Assembly (NCBI GenBank): GCA_013820975.1
Contig: JACDHQ010000141.1
Span: forward strand, 1-6,161
DNA length: 6,161 bases
Origin: Gemmatimonadaceae bacterium
GTDB lineage: Bacteria > Gemmatimonadota > Gemmatimonadetes > Gemmatimonadales > Gemmatimonadaceae
Direction: 5' to 3'
Below are positions 5,280 through 6,161 of the stretch, piece by piece (the first letter of the stretch is position 1; each line of letters starts with the position of its first letter). The position numbers and the translations under genes are program-made. The notes under the pieces were generated by a model. It was given only the letters and a program-made list of their open reading frames with translations, searched no databases and was not told the origin of the DNA.

Positions 5280-6161
5280 TCAGTCTCCCCCGCCGCCGTG
5301 ACGCTTGCCGATGGCCAGGCGCGCAACGATGCTGATGACGAGGATGAGGGAGATGAGGACCAGCGAGCCGGCGAACGCAAGCCGCCGCCACTCGTCGTAC
5401 GGGGTCGTGGCATAGGTGAAGATCTGCAGCGGCAGCGCCGCGATCGGCTCCCGCAGGTTGATGGACCAGTAGGGATTGCCGAGCACGGTGAAGAGCAGCG
5501 GCGCCGTCTCGCCGGCGATGCGCGCCACCGCGACGAGTGCGCCAGTCACGATGCCCGCCAGCGCGGTGCGCAGCACGATCGTGAGCGACACGCGCCACCG
5601 CGGATATCCCAGCGCCAGCGCCGCCTCGCGCAACGCGTTGGGCACGGTGCGCACCATCTCCTCGGTGGTCCGGGTGACGAACGGGATCATCATGGCGCCG
5701 AGCGCGACGCCGCCCGCGAGCGCAGAGAACCTCCCGAATGGCCGCACCAGGATCTGCCACGCAAAGATCCCCATCACGATCGATGGCAACCCGTTGAGGA
5801 CGTCGGCAAGGAACCGGACGGTCGTGGCCAGCCGCGTCGCCCGGAACTCGGCCAGGTACAACCCGGCCCCGATGCCCACCGGCAGGCCGATCGCCGACGC
5901 GATCCCCACGAGGATCAGCGTCCCGACGATGGCGTTCGCCATGCCACCGCCAGGCTCGCCGATCGGCTTCGGCATCTGCGTGAAGAAGTCGATCGAGATC
6001 GCACCCGCGCCCTTCACCAGCAGGTCACCGAGGATGAGCACGAGCGGGACCATGGCGAGGAATGCCGCGAGGTACGTGAGCCCGATCATGAACTGGCTGA
6101 GTACCGAGCGGCGGCGCACGGTGCGAGCCGCACGACGCGCAAACGCCCGCGGCTGGAATGC
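5280..6161 (-). CDS. pstA: Phosphate ABC transporter permease PstA (5' end probably beyond the window)
   Basis: Inner-membrane channel subunit that pairs with PstC to move phosphate delivered by periplasmic PstS. Residues are numbered from the first in-window start, a GTG at 6119 (279 residues). Hydrophobic segments near 11-34, 62-90, 105-126, 132-149, 184-203 and 248-270 give about six membrane helices. The ABC permease EAA loop that contacts PstB is at about 165-184 (EAALALGYPRWRVSLTIVL). The motifs LNGLPSIVMGIFAWQ (108-122) and ARIAGETAPLLFT (199-211) are typical of PstA. The GTG at 6119 and the internal ATG at 6089 both lack a recognisable ribosome binding site, and the frame stays open to the window edge with an arginine-rich run, so the true start may be upstream. 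The stop is followed after one base by the GTG of pstB, and the GGGGGAG site for pstB is inside the glycine codons of the PstA tail (HGGGGD). A glycine-rich tail like this is probably cytoplasmic. Confidence 0.95.
   Translation of the reverse strand, partial: AFQPRAFARRAARTVRRRSVLSQFMIGLTYLAAFLAMVPLVLILGDLLVKGAGAISIDFFTQMPKPIGEPGGGMANAIVGTLILVGIASAIGLPVGIGAGLYLAEFRATRLATTVRFLADVLNGLPSIVMGIFAWQILVRPFGRFSALAGGVALGAMMIPFVTRTTEEMVRTVPNALREAALALGYPRWRVSLTIVLRTALAGIVTGALVAVARIAGETAPLLFTVLGNPYWSINLREPIAALPLQIFTYATTPYDEWRRLAFAGSLVLISLILVISIVARLAIGKRHGGGGD
5285..5291 (-). promoter_or_regulatory. Ribosome binding site of the first pstB, inside the end of pstA
   Basis: GGGGGAG, six bases before the GTG at 5278, lies in the last glycine and aspartate codons of pstA. 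It favours the GTG at 5278 over the ATG at 5263. Confidence 0.65.

Noticed and set aside
5279..5413. N-terminal extension of the first pstB into pstA
   Set aside because: Serine/arginine-rich shadow of the last PstA membrane helix; the GTG at 5278 with GGGGGAG is far better.

Overview
The window is one block of minus-strand genes, read here from high to low coordinates, from a GC-rich Gram-negative bacterium (about two-thirds G+C by eye). An outer-membrane TonB-dependent receptor implies an outer membrane. The style of the receptor (a carboxypeptidase-regulatory-like N-terminal domain followed directly by the plug) together with the base composition would fit Gemmatimonadota, but that placement is a weak inference.

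Layout in transcription order: pstA (from the right edge to 5280, 5' end probably outside the window), a first pstB (5278-4487), a second, clearly different pstB (4490-3666), phoU (3669-2983), a 153-base gap (2982-2830), and a large TonB-dependent receptor gene (2829-34). The first four are packed with a one-base gap or 4-base stop/start overlaps. They form the 3' part of a pst-phoU operon: PstA is one of the two membrane channel subunits of the high-affinity phosphate ABC importer, the two PstB proteins are its ATPases, and PhoU links transporter activity to the PhoR-PhoB type two-component system. pstS and pstC are presumably just upstream, outside the window.

The least ordinary part is the phoU-receptor gap and the receptor start. 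It holds a perfect 9-bp hairpin just before the receptor ribosome binding site, an overlapping 11-bp inverted repeat that would form a competing structure, and a 63-codon reading frame with a strong ribosome binding site that covers the gap and runs out of frame past the receptor start. Together these look like a possible attenuation or translational-control leader. Placement of the receptor behind phoU suggests, without proving, that it imports a phosphorus compound across the outer membrane. No RNA genes, mobile elements or CRISPR arrays were seen, and no gene-free stretch exceeds 300 bases.
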